DNA of 64,000 bases from Lasiosphaeria ovina (Eukaryota; Ascomycota; Sordariomycetes; Sordariales; Lasiosphaeriaceae): positions 434,001 to 498,000 of the forward strand of contig JAULSN010000012.1 in NCBI GenBank assembly GCA_033439765.1, given 5' to 3'. Below the pieces are notes generated by a model that saw only the letters and a list, made by a program, of their open reading frames with translations, made no database searches and was not told the origin of the DNA. Below are positions 34,079 to 45,624 of this stretch, in pieces (positions within the stretch are counted from its first letter, which is position 1; every line of letters starts with the position of its first letter). Made by a program: the position numbers and the translations under genes.

Positions 34079-35277
34079 ATGGACACGACACCGATAAGCG
34101 GCCTGGACGAGCTCGAGAAACATGTCGATGATCTCGTTCAGGACCCCAGCATCCCTCTTAATGCAAAGCTCTTCGACGATGTCGAGCTGCAGCTCACAGG
34201 TAAGCTGCTCTCCACTGATAGGGGGCGGCGCGCAAGCCTCGCGTGAACCCTTGTGCTAACACACCAGGCGCAGAAAGCAATACCCCAGCCGTTATCGTCC
34301 GGTTTCTACCGAAACTCACCGCGATCTTGAAGCAATATACCGAAGACCCAACCGTCCTCGCTAGTCTAGCAATCAAGCTTCTCCGCCCCGTGTCCTTCAT
34401 CCAAGTCCTTTCGCTCGCTTCCGAAGAGTCCTTGGTGCAGGCCCTCGACTCCCCCGCGCCGGCCGCAAACCTGCTCGCGATGACCGTTATTCACAAAGCT
34501 GCTGCGAGCTCGGCCGACGTAGCTATTTTCTCTACCATGACATCAGTTGTAGTGTCATTCATCCGGCGGTGGCTGGCCGCGCCGCAGGTCGAGGTGGGAC
34601 AGAAGGGCGGGATTGTTCTTGGCGACTTGCTCGACGTCGACTGTGAACTGCCCATGCCTCCCGTACCAGGGCGCACCGCGACACACACCGAGCTGGTATT
34701 GCGCAAGAGCCCCGGACAGGGCAAGCTATGGCGGCGGCTTTTTACCGACCGGGCGATATATACGCTCCTGGTAGCCCTCTGCGCTGGCCGTCACGCGGAT
34801 ACGAGTGCGAACGCGCACCAGCTGTCTCTGGCGCAGGGCCGGGTGTTGCGGATCTTGCCCCGGCTGGCAGCTCTGAACCTTCGGACCGTTAGCCAGTCGG
34901 GCATTATAGCGACCACGGCTGTGAATGTTACGAATGGCCACGGAGAATCTGATAGATCCATCCCGAAGCCTAAGCAGGGCGAGGGGCTTCTCCAGTTTGC
35001 AGCGCTGCGCATGGTGGACAAAAGCGATGCTCTGATGCATTTGAGCCTGGTGGATTTCTTCGAGGCGTTTGTAAGCCTGATGCGTGTAACTGAGTATTCC
35101 GCTCACAAGGTAGAGGTAGCCCGGGCGCTTTTGTGTGAGGCGATTGAGGATGATCTGGTGTTGAAGGAGGCGCTGCTAAGCCTACCGGAACGGATTGTTC
35201 CTGAAGAGGCCGACGACTTGCGGCGATGGCTCCAGGAAGTGATGCCCGGAGAGGCTATTAGAGTTCCATTGCGGTGA
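34079..35277 (+). CDS. HSM3/S5b-like proteasome assembly chaperone
   Basis: Predicted cytosolic chaperone that helps assemble the base of the 26S proteasome regulatory particle; the family was first named for DNA mismatch repair protein Hsm3. Two exons, 34079-34199 and 34268-35277, with a 68-bp intron (GTAAGC...CACCAG); 376 residues. The protein is almost entirely helical and repeat-like, as expected of ARM/HEAT-type folds: FLPKLTAILKQYTEDPTVLA, SLAIKLLRPVSFIQVLSLAS, VEVARALLCEAIEDDLVLKE. A conserved-looking feature is LVLRKSPGQGKLWRRLFTDR in the middle. The start ATG begins MDTTPISGLDELEKHVDD, close to the intron, and is the first in frame. It shares a divergent promoter region with RPC31 and converges on the Sec7 gene. 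The family is assigned from overall pattern, so confidence is moderate. Confidence 0.72.
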
Positions 35278-35759
35278 TGGGCTCAAGGCCTGTCTTTAAT
35301 AAACCACAATATCCACGAGTGGCTAAAGTCCAGGAAAAGGATTTCTTTCCCTCGAGTGAAAAGGTAAGACTCACAATTCGGTTTGGCCGCGCTTGAGTGG
35401 TGTCCTGAGCTCAGAGCCGTACGTACAATAAATAGTAGGGCGTGCATGTTCGCGCACAGTACGTACTCGTAAATCAAGAGGCTGGAATTATCAAGTTGCT
35501 TCAAACGTAAGGTACTAATACATCAACCTAGAAGGTGTCGAACCTACAAAAACTCCCTATCGTCCCTTCACCATCCTAGCCCTCGATGAACTGATGGGCC
35601 AGTATTAATGCAAGTTGCTTTTCCGAAGACGGTAAGACAGAAAAAAGTATACACACAACGCTTATGCGAAGCGGCTTCTAAGACCATCCGTAATCTATAG
35701 GTCATATATATTTGCGCAAGCTCCCTCCTCTTGTCCGCCACCAAAACCCACTCCATCTT
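35278..35759. other. convergent 3' region HSM3-like / Sec7
   Basis: About 480 bases between convergent stop codons. It holds both 3' ends and no visible gene. AATAAA occurs on the plus strand near 35428. Confidence 0.5.
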
Positions 35760-38700
35760 TCATGATTTGCCCATGACACGGCTTGAGGGGTCATCACTCG
35801 AGTTGTCCATACTTTGCGAGACGCGCGGCCCCAACGACGCCGCAGTCACAGTGCTAGTCCTCCTTTCAGGGCTAGGACCCTTGGCTAAGGCGGCCATGCT
35901 TTCAATTCCCAGTCCAACCTCACCGACGCGTCTCAGCACAAGCAACAACGCCGTCCGGAGATCGCTGCCGAGTTCTTTGCTTAAGAGTTCCACGACGAGG
36001 GGGTAGAAGCTGGGAATATGGATTGCAAATGCCTGCTTCTGGAATGCCGCGTAGCCTTCTAGAACGTCTACCACAACGGGCCTCCAGGCGACAATGTTGC
36101 GATGCTGGCTTTCCTCTTCCAGAGAAATATAGTCCCGGATGATGTCTTGACAAAGCGGAACCAGGGCATTTTTGACATCAGCCTTGCTGCCTTGGCGTTC
36201 TGGGGCAGTGTCGTTGAACATGCGAAACAGGATGGCAACGTAAGTGGCGGCGCTACCGGACTCCTGCTTCAGCAAGTTAGGCGGTTGCTTCATGAAGCCC
36301 TCGCGCCACAAGCGCATGCGAAGATCCTTGTCGGCGTTGAAGCGTTTCGCAAAGAGAAAGGACTTTTTTAGAAGCGCCATCAGGCGAAGGAGTTCGGACG
36401 AGGGTATCTGCGCGTAGACTGCATCGTTGCTGAAGAGCTCGTTGACCGTCTCGATCATCAGAAGCTGTAATACACAACGACTGATGATGTGGTTGAAGAA
36501 GAGGCGGCGCGCGGCTGTCACCACGACGGGCTGCTGCTGCAGCGTGTTGCTCGGCTTGAACTCCTCCAACTGTGGGGTCAAGGCGGTTTGTGACATGGCC
36601 GCCGCAGCACCTGTTGCGCCGGCCGTGGGCGTGGCAAGGCCATCCTCATCCCTGCCGTTTGCGTGAGAGGCAGGGACCTCTGACTCCGATAAATGTCCGT
36701 TTTTGTCAGCGCCGTTGATCTTAAGGGACTTCTCGTCAACTGGCGCTGTCTCAGCTGTTGGACTGAGCTGCCCACCCAGCTCCAACCCATTAGGCGGGGC
36801 AGAGAGTGACGCTGTCGAGCTGATTGTGATGGCGGTAAAGAGCTGATAAGCCGTTGTTCTCTCAAACAGTTCGCAAAACGCTCCAACAATTTTCGTCCAA
36901 TGATCCGCGTTGAACTTTGTAACGTTTTGAAGAATTAGTTGTTGCAGACAGTTGCTGCCTATTCGGGCAATAGTGTCGTTTTCCTGGCATATGCAAAGCG
37001 CGAGAAGCTCAAGAAACCGGTCTAGCATGTACTGAAGTGCGTCAAAATAATGAGTGAAGAGAGTGATCATGTTGCGGAGGGCCTGGATCATGGTGGTCGA
37101 CAACCAGACTGACAACTCTTCGCGATTGAGCGCGTTGTTCATTTCGCGCTTTGAACGCAGAACCATGAAGATGGGGCGAAGTTGCTGCTGCCAAAGAATA
37201 TCCCAAAAGTCTGGAGGAAAATCACCGCCATAACGCAGCAAGGCCTCGAAGAAGTAATTGAGGGCATTGGACCGCACCTCTAGATCTTCGCCAGTCATGA
37301 GAACGTCGTGGAAAGCAAAAAGAACAGGGTACCAAAACCCTTCTTCCACTGATGTGCGCGTCTGGGGGCCAGGAGACAACATGTTAGTCTCAGCCGGCTT
37401 CAGATCCAAGTTGAATCGCTGTGAGAGCGGGCATTCGGGTGTCTTGAGCATCTTGGGGATAATGGACTTCAAAGTCTCCATGGCCTGTAGACTCTTCTTC
37501 TGAAACTTCATGTTTTTGGAGAACTCGGTCAGGCAAACAATCAGGTCCGTGAATGCGCCTTGCGAAATGACGATGCCGAACCTTGTCCTGTAGACTTGGG
37601 TGACGTTCTCGTAAGCCAGATTAACAATGGCTTCATATGGCTCCCTTGCCGCAACCGTAAAGACGCCAAACATCGTCCTCCAGCCTGACCGAATGTTCTC
37701 TCCTCTAGCTTGAATCATCTGAATCAAACAGTGGAGAATCATATCCTTGACCGTGATATTGTTCGAGTTGGACATGACATGCTCAAAAGGCTTGAGGAAG
37801 TCCTTCTGGAATTTGAATCCCGGCAGTTCTTCAATTTCCATAAAACGCATCGAGAGCTGGCGCAGCGAATCCAAGGCAAAGAAGACAATTGCCGTGTTGG
37901 CATGGCAGCCCACACGATTGAAATGCTCGCCGAGGACAGCCCAAATGTTGGCCCACTCGAAGCGGACACGCGTCATGTTCCAGTAGCTGATCTCGACAAT
38001 CTTTTGCAGACTATATGTACGAGGGGAGTCATTGGATCCGGAAACCTTGATTTCATCCCAGCTGACCTCCGTCAAGGCCCGGGCAAAATGAACGATTGCT
38101 TCTCCAGAAAGGTTGGCCGTGTTCGTAAATATTCTATCAACGCTCTTGATGACCTCGTCGGAGCGGCTTTCAAGAGCAATCTCCATCGAGACACCCTGCG
38201 GGCCCGTATGAGACCGTGGCCGGTGTTTCCGAACCGAGGCCATGGACTTTCGAGACTCGCCAGCGTCGGACCTTGACGGAGGGACAAAGCGGGCCTTGGA
38301 GACATCGGGAACGGCGCTCTCATCCACGCCACCCGAGATCAGCTGCAGTCGGTCTAGCTGGCTGATGCAGAGTAGCACGTCCTTCCACGACTGCTTTAAG
38401 AGGTTGCCTTCGGTCTGACCAAGCTCCAGTATCACCTTTAGAGCCTCAACATTCTTGGCCTGCATCTCTTGGGGGTTGTTGAGGTTCGCAGTGTTCTTGA
38501 GTGCTGAGATGAAAGCTTCTCGTGGGGTTGCAAGATCAAAGAGACAGGCAACCTTGGTTGCAAGTTTCATCCCTTCCAAGCAGAGCTTATTGACCTCGAG
38601 GTTGTGAGTCTTCTGAGTCTGAGTTGATAGTGCAGAGAAGAAGGACATCCAGGCCACATCGAACATGGGGCCCACGTGTTTGAACGAGGTTGCCGGTATG

Positions 38701-41410
38701 AACTTAGAGCCCGCCTTCTCGGCGTTCTTACGCTGACTGCGATAAAGATCTCTGAAGAGCTGCTCTGAGCGCAGAGAGATCTCCTCTGACTGCTGGACAT
38801 AGGCTTCTCTTTGGAGATCACGGCCAACATTGGAGAACGCTTGGCCTAGGCCAGCGGCCAGGCCGGTCGGTTGACTTGGAATGCTCCCGGCAGCAGCGGC
38901 GGCTGCCCGTTCGCTTTTAAGGACGATCTCATTGCCAGCAATGTCATCGTAGATGCCAAGTAAGTATTCATCCGGGAGATCGGCATTGTCGTTGATGCCA
39001 CGGTTGTTCTTTATGAAGTCAGGCTTGGACATGCGCTTTGCGATTTTGGTGCTGTGCAAGTCGGTGTTTAAGAGAATGACAGAATATGCGAGCACATAGG
39101 GGGTGTCGGCGTTGGCGAAGGCGTTCGGGTTTCCCGTTACGTATCGGTTGGCAAACTTCAGCATGAATCGATCGATTTTCTGCGCCTCGCCTGGTAAACG
39201 AAACGACTGAAGGAACTCTCTCAAGGCAGCCACAAAACGTTTTTTGGTGAAATCCATCGTATCCACAAATGCATGCATAATATCAATGTTCTTCTGATCG
39301 CCCTCGCCCAGATACTCGCCAATCTGAGCCTTGTCTAATCTGTCCTCGGTTCGGAGGAAGCGGGCGATGTCCTCGGGCTTGTCACTGGGAATGAAGCCCC
39401 CCTGGAGAAGAAGCTTTATCCCGTTCTTGGGCTTATAGTTGAACACCTTGATTGCATTTGTCATGGCCGTTTTCCTGGCCTTTTCTTTTTCCAGCTGGTC
39501 AGGATCGTCGTCAAGCACCGGCGTTGACGGAGGTATCGGAGTCTCCATCCGCGAAACGTTTTCGCTCGCTGATGGATCAATGGAATATCTGAGCTCGTCG
39601 CTCGACGCTCTCCGTTCAAAATCGCCATTTGTACCGTTGGTCTCCGGCCGCCTGGGTTGCGACCAGTTGACTAAAGATCTCAATGTCTCCACAAGAGAGT
39701 CGAGTGCTGCCCTTTTCATGACGTACTCCTTGGGGATTTCAGTGTCAGTTTCGTGGCGAGTGCTGATGAGGGCAACTGACAACGGCGGTGGCAGAACATT
39801 TTTGATCTGCCACTCACCGCCGCCACCGTATTTGGAATGGTTGTCCTCGTACTGCTGCTCCTGGGTTGCTGTAATAGGTATGGAGGCTGTGGCAAATTTG
39901 GACAGATCCTCAATAATGGTCTGGAAGATGTTGTCAACGTTCCTGTCGCAGTCATAGTTGAGATAGGTCTCCACCAAGGCCCGCGGATCTTCGCAGAGCC
40001 GCTTGAGGATGCCCACAAAGCTGAGCTTTTGAGATAAGGGTGCATTTCTTCGGGCCAGGAGAGCAAGGTAGATCTCGTTTAGGAGAACCTCAATCTCTTT
40101 CTATAGATCACATGTCAGCAGAGTTCTAGAAAGTTCGAAAGGCAGCAACCTACCTTGAAGGGAGCCCTCATGTATTTGAGCATTAACCAGAATATTTCGC
40201 AGCAGACATCAAACACCCTATCCACAGAACTAGCGCCATTTCGTGTGATACTCAGACACAGGTAATATTTGATGGCCTGTAGAAAGTTGGTGGCCTCGCC
40301 GGTTTTGGTGTTGGTGATAGTACAAAGGGGCGATGTAAAAACAGCCATGTTGTTGTTAAGGAGTGTGTGTATGAGATGAAGGGAGATTAACTTCGATCGC
40401 ATTGGCTGACCTCGGAGGTCGTAGAGTTGATCTGGCGGCAAGACCTTCGTTGAAAGATTGCAGAAAGACCGGAAGACGAGGTATGCATCACGGACGTAAA
40501 CCTCGTCTTCGGCCTCCAGAGACTCAAAGGAATCTTCATGCGCGCTCTCTGCAAGGCTCTGTTCGGACACTGACCTGGCTGTTTTTTTCATTGGCTTAAG
40601 CTGCGATACCATGGTCGGTCCATCGCCCATATTGGAATCGTCAAAACTCTTTCGGTGTTCCAGATCCTTCAAGGTGAGCTTGGCGCCTCCTGGGCTAGAT
40701 ACTTCCAGCGGTGTCACATCGGAGGCATCCTCATTGCCCTCTTCGCTTTCACCATGGCCGGCCTGGAAATTCTGGTCGTCTGCACGGTCAATGGCCATGC
40801 TGGTCTGACTGGGCTTGAGCTTGCCGCCGAGATGGGCGCGCGCCTCTTTCATGTGTAGGCGCGTCTTGACTCTCTCGAACACGGTACCAACCATTTGGGT
40901 AAGTGTCCCTTGAGCCACCTGCTGGTTCGCCGTACTCCGCGACAGAAGAAAGACATTGTAGACCTGGCGCACTGCCTTGAGCAGCCCCGCGCCATGGACG
41001 ACAATTTTATCATTCAGCACCGCAGCCAGCAGCGACTTGACTATTTGCAACTGAATCTCGACGAGGGTAGTTTCGCCTTGAAAACAATCGCAGATGGTAT
41101 CGATGGCTCGTTCGATGAGGGGCGCCCGCTCGGCCCCATCTTGACTCGAGGCATGCTCGGATGGCGTGGAGAAGGACGAGTACGAGATGAGCTTGCCAAT
41201 ACAATCGAGGGCAGTCGTCGTCAGAGGAATGGTGCCAGACTTGGTGGCCAGTTGCAGTGGCGCGAAGATAACCTCGGGGTCGGGGAGCTGATGGTCGTTT
41301 TTCTCGATGGCGGCGAGCGCTTTCTGGACCAATTCAGCAAGCTGCTTGTTCCGACCGGCATTGGCGGCAATAATGTCCAGAGAGGACACCACGAATTTAA
41401 GGGAGCTCAT
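35760..41410 (-). CDS. sec7: Sec7-family guanine nucleotide exchange factor for ARF GTPases
   Basis: Large ARF-GEF of the trans-Golgi, which loads GTP onto Arf1 to drive vesicle formation. Two minus-strand exons, 41410-40154 and 40100-35760, with a 53-bp intron (GTAGGT...TATAG), in frame; about 1865 residues, a normal length for Sec7/BIG. The N-terminal 620 residues include the DCB and HUS regions, with NLSTKVLPPDQLYDLRGQ and, further on, YLNYDCDRNVDNIFQTIIED. The Sec7 domain lies at about 628-806. It has the catalytic glutamate in SFRLPGEAQKIDRFM (about Glu724) and the hydrophobic-groove segment PYVLAYSVILLNTDLHST. Helical HDS regions follow (for example VSWDEIKVSGSNDSPRTYSL, SGWRTMFGVFTVAAREPYEA), then a Ser-rich tail. 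The start ATG (MSSLKFVVSSLDIIAANAG) is the first in frame. It is divergent from the pyruvate dehydrogenase E2 gene, 1.28 kb away. Confidence 0.93.
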
Positions 41411-42689
41411 GGTGGGCCGGCACAAGGACAGAGGTCCATCCGTTTACGTCGACTAGCGCATAGAGAGAGGCGATCTCGAAGACCGTGTTGAAATGTTTCG
41501 GGTGCAGCCACAGTGCCTTTGTAACCAGGCCGCTTGCTTCGGCACCGCGAGATCAGTGCGTTCGTTTTTCGTTGGTTGCGGCGGCGGTCGAAAATGGCTG
41601 GCGAATGGGCTCGAAACGGGTTCGCAATCTGCACGTGTAGCGTCCCTGGACAAGGCTTGAATTGTTGCGTGTGCTGCCTTGCGCGATGGCCTCGGCAGAG
41701 CTGAGGATTCAAAACTTTGGACAAGTTGACAGCAAACCTTCAACTTCGAGGTGGATCCTGCAGGCGTGCGTGCCTTCCGGGTTCCAGGTTCCCAACTTGC
41801 CGTGGCGGCGTTGCCAGCTGGTTGCCATCTTCGGACAGACCCTTGCTTTGTGGTATTTTATGTACCTGGACTTACGTACGCCTCCCTTTCCAACCAGCCG
41901 CACTCACTGCCCGCTGCACGCCGCCCGACGGACAGTTGTCGTCGGGTTGGAGCCTGTGGCTTAGCGTTCCCAGACGAGAAATGGATGCTGACATAATCTT
42001 GATGTCGACGAAATAAGAGGCGCCGCGCCTGCAAGGTAGTGCAAGGTACTACCTAACGTTCCAGGTTGGCACGCATCAACGCGGCCAGGTTCAAATCCCA
42101 ATTGTCAATATTTTGTCCGAGACAACAACAGCCTCGCGACTTTGGAAAAATTCAACGATTTTGCAGAACTGCTATGTCGACTCTATTGTACAGTACATGA
42201 TCTGGCAACAAATCCCTAACTGAGTGAATGCTGCCTGTTTAGGGCTAGCGTATTGAGGAGCGTCTGATTATCAGAGACTTGCCAGCGTAGTAGCAGGGAA
42301 GAGAGAACCTAATTCGGCTTAGGCTCGTGTTGCGTCCCTTGGCTTCCGTCGGCCGTCCCAAAACCGCATGTCCCGTTTTTGATGAACAGGCGGGAGAGCT
42401 AAGCTCCCCAACGAGAAAATCCCACGCGGAAAAAAAATCTGGCCCTGAAAGGTGCATCTCCACCAGCGTTCCCGCCGATCCAGCTCCGGCTCTTGCCAAA
42501 CTATCTTCCTCCATCCTCACCGTCCGCCCCAATTGACCTCCTCGGCGCTGCCTGGGCACCTCAAGAGACCATCCCGGCTTTTGCTACTCGCACATTGGGA
42601 CATTCCGTTATTTGCATCCAATTCGCTCGGTCTCAACCTTTTTCGTCTCCGGCACTGCGGCCCCCTGCGAGATATTTTCAACTGCCAAG
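41411..42689. promoter_or_regulatory. divergent intergenic region Sec7 / PDH E2
   Basis: About 1.28 kb between divergent start codons, presumed to hold both promoters. It contains GCAAGGTAGTGCAAGGTACTACC near 42030-42052. Open frames on both strands at 41453-41743 and 41662-42016 have no domain and overlap each other, so I regard them as chance. Confidence 0.5.
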
Positions 42690-44136
42690 ATGCTTGTTCC
42701 GGCCCTTCGAAGGCAAGCCCTTCAACATGCCAGATTCGTCCGCATCGCTGTCCCCGGCCTCACAAGATGGTACGCCTCGTATCCGCCACATACCGTCGTC
42801 AAGATGCCCGCCTTATCGCCGACGATGACAGCGGGAAATATCGGCGTATGGCAAAAGAAGCCGGGCGATTCCATCGCGCCCGGCGAGGTTCTCGTAGAAA
42901 TTGAGACGGACAAGGCCCAAATGGACTTTGAGTTTCAAGAGGAGGGTGTGCTTGCTAAGATTCTCAAGGACAGTGGCGCGAAGGATGTCGCCGTCGGTAA
43001 CGTAAGCTTCGATGGATTCCGATCTCGGTGTGGGAAATTGATTGGAAACTAATCGACTCTTGCCTATCCAGCCTATTGCGGTCATGGTCGAAGAGGGAAC
43101 CGATGTCAGTGCTTTTGAGGGTTTCACGCTCAAAGATGCTGGTGGAGAGTCTGCTCCCCCGCCTCCCAAGACGGAAGAGAAGTCGGAGTCGGAGTCGGAG
43201 TCCCCTGCACCGACCCCGGCCCCCGAGCCTGAATATAGCGGACCCAGCGGCAAGCTCGAGTCGGCTCTCGACCGAGAGCCAAATGCCACTGCGGCTGCTA
43301 AGAGGTTGGCCATTGAGAAGGGCGTGCTTTTGAGCGGTCTCAAGGGAACCGGGCCTGGAGGCAAGATCACGGAGGAAGATGTTAAGAAAGCATCATCCGC
43401 TCCTGCGGCTGGCTCTGCCGCTGCCTCTGGTGCTCTGTACGAGGATATCCCAATCAGCGGCATGCGTAAGACTATCGCCAACCGACTGAAGGAGTCGGTC
43501 TTAGAGAACCCCCACTACTTCGTCTCGTCGACTCTGTCGGTCTCTAAGCTTCTTAAGCTTCGCCAGGCGCTCAACAGCTCTTCCGAGGGCCGCTACAAGC
43601 TTTCGGTCAACGACTTCCTTATCAAGGCAATGGCTGTCGCTTGCAAGAAGGTCCCTGCTGTCAACAGCTCCTGGCGTGGCGATGTCATTCGCCAGCACAA
43701 CACGGTTGATGTCTCGGTCGCTGTGGCCACTCCTAATGGCCTCATCACCCCCATCGTGAAGGGTGTTGAGGGCAAGGGACTGGAAAGCATTTCTGCTGCC
43801 GTCAAGGAGCTTGCCAAGAAGGCTCGCGACAACAAGCTCAAGCCCGAAGAGTACCAGGGTGGCAGCATCAGCATTTCCAACATGGGCATGAATCAGGCGG
43901 TGGAGCGCTTCACTGCGGTCATCAATCCTCCCCAGGCGGCCATCCTGGCTGTCGGAAGTGCCAACAAGGTTGCTGTTCCGGTTGAGAATGAGGACGGAAC
44001 GACCGGCGTCGCGTGGGAGGACCAGATCGTCGTCACTGCCAGCTTTGACCACAAGGTCGTTGACGGTGCCGTTGGTGCCGAGTGGGTGCGGGAACTCAAG
44101 AAGGTCATCGAGAATCCTCTGGAGCTGCTACTCTAG
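42690..44136 (+). CDS. lat1: pyruvate dehydrogenase E2, dihydrolipoamide acetyltransferase
   Basis: Mitochondrial core enzyme of the pyruvate dehydrogenase complex, transferring acetyl from lipoamide to CoA. Two exons, 42690-43001 and 43072-44136, with a 70-bp intron (GTAAGC...TCCAG); 458 residues. The first 30 residues ([20 protein letters not shown]) are basic and lack acids, as in a mitochondrial presequence. The single lipoyl domain follows, with the lipoylated lysine in [11 protein letters not shown] (about Lys75). A Pro/Ser/Glu-rich linker leads to the E1/E3-binding domain ([20 protein letters not shown], about 174-212). The catalytic domain ends with DHKVVDG (about 430-436), in which the usual DHRxxDG arginine is a lysine, a common eukaryotic variant. 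The C-terminus ELLL is typical. The gene is divergent from Sec7 and convergent with the SDR gene. Confidence 0.95.
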
Positions 44137-44693
44137 AGCAAGCACTTGAACTTGAGCGTCTTTAAACAAACATCCCGTGGCAAGCGGTATCGGGGAAGGG
44201 AGCGGGTAGGGCCACTGCGACGGCAAATGGAGAGGAAGACTGAGTAGCTGCGGGGCCGACAAGTGCCCCCATAGCTGAGAGGTGGTCCGCTGAGGTGGCC
44301 CCCAGACCACGTCAGTGGCTGGCGGCGGATTAGGGGCCGGTAAACAACGCGGGCCTTCGGAGCACGAGTCCCTACCACCACAGACGTGTATAATGAACCC
44401 CTAAAGGTAGTGCGTCATCTCGGTGCTGGAATACAGGTTTCTATTACTTTTTTGTACATTGTATTCATGCTATTATCTAACAAGTTGTGTAATCAGGTAC
44501 GGAGTTTAGCCGTAGATGATGTTTAGAAACTGGCATCAAAGCGATGTGAAGTGGCAGCACGAGATCGAACTCAAAATAGATCTAGACATTTCTGACTTGA
44601 GGAGAATATCCCCCAGACGAAATTCTCGTGAGCGGAAAAGAAACCCTATCCGCCCACACCTCCTCATCCTTGTCCGTTCTACAGCCACTCAGC
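44137..44693. other. convergent 3' region PDH E2 / SDR
   Basis: About 560 bases between convergent stop codons, containing both 3' UTRs. No gene is visible; the short plus-strand frame at 44516-44896 overlaps the SDR gene antisense. Confidence 0.55.
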
Positions 44694-45624
44694 TTAGGGC
44701 TTTCGGACAATGTCGAACTTGTTGTTGGCCACCTCGTTGTTGGCGACTAGCTTGTCCTATGATATTTGTTAGTCGACTGGCCTTGACTGTACCTCGAGAG
44801 GATAGGGTAAGCATCCATGAAAAAACACGCACCTTGAGCCAGCCAGGAAGCAAAGTTGTAACGATCCAGACGGCAGTAGCGCCAACTCCTCGGTAAACTC
44901 TTCCGTTTGTTCCGTTCAGGACATCGCGCACGACACGCTCGGCAAATACCGCGGGCGGCGTTGCCCACCGATGTTCCTTGGCAGCTCGCTTCGCCAGGTA
45001 CTTCTCGGTGACGGCCCAGAGAGAACCCTCGGATAGCTCAGGCGGGGCGACGTTTGCCGTGTTGCTCATGTTGGTCTCTACGCCGCCGACGGCGACTGTT
45101 AGGACCTTGACGCCGAACGGCGCTATCTCGAGCCGCAGCGTTTCGCTAAACAAGTCGACGGCCGCCTTGGAGGCATTGTAATACGCCAGCCACGGCATGT
45201 GCGTGTGCCCGAGCACGGAGCTGATGTTGACGATGGTGCCCTTGGCGGCGACGACCATCATGCCCAGCACCAGAGTGGTCTCGACCAGGCCGAAGAAGTT
45301 GACGTCGAACAGGCCTCGCACCTTCTCGATGGACGTGTCCAGAGCGGGGCCGACGTACGACTGGCCCGAGTTGTTGACGAGGATGTCGAGCTTCTCTTCG
45401 CCCGTGTGGGATCTTACCGCGGCGGCAGCCGCCTCGATGCTCTGGCGGGACGTCACATCCAGCTCCAGCAGTACCATGTTGGGCAGCTTGCTCAGGTTGT
45501 CCATCTTGGACAGGCTTCGGGCCGTTGCAAAGACGCGAAGGCCGCGCTGTTGGAAAGCAAGGGCGAGGGCGTTTCCGATGCCGCCCTCGCTCGCGCCCGT
45601 GATGAGTACAGTCTTTGGGGCCAT
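44694..45624 (-). CDS. short-chain dehydrogenase, Ayr1-like (1-acyl-DHAP reductase type)
   Basis: NADPH-dependent reductase of the classical SDR superfamily. Two minus-strand exons, 45624-44833 and 44756-44694, with a 76-bp intron (GTGCGT...TCATAG); 284 residues. The cofactor loop is TGASEGGIG (residues 9-17), the stabilising motif is NNSG (about 84-87), and the active site is Ser135/136 with Tyr149-x3-Lys153 (AYYNASKAA). The C-terminal part has a hydrophobic stretch (VGATAVWIVTTLLPGWLK) that may associate with membrane. The final 20 residues (DKLVANNEVANNKFDIVRKP) come from the small second exon. Length and the hydrophobic tail fit the lipid-droplet/ER enzyme Ayr1, which reduces 1-acyl-dihydroxyacetone phosphate in phosphatidic acid synthesis. 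The substrate is inferred; another SDR specificity is possible. It converges on PDH E2. Confidence 0.88.

Noticed and set aside
35530..35560. GGTTCGACACC (minus strand) resembling a tRNA B box
   Set aside because: The T stem has a mismatch and no cloverleaf of normal length can be folded with the upstream bases.
42086..42100. GGTTCAAATCC resembling a tRNA B box
   Set aside because: No matching A box, T stem or acceptor stem can be drawn around it.
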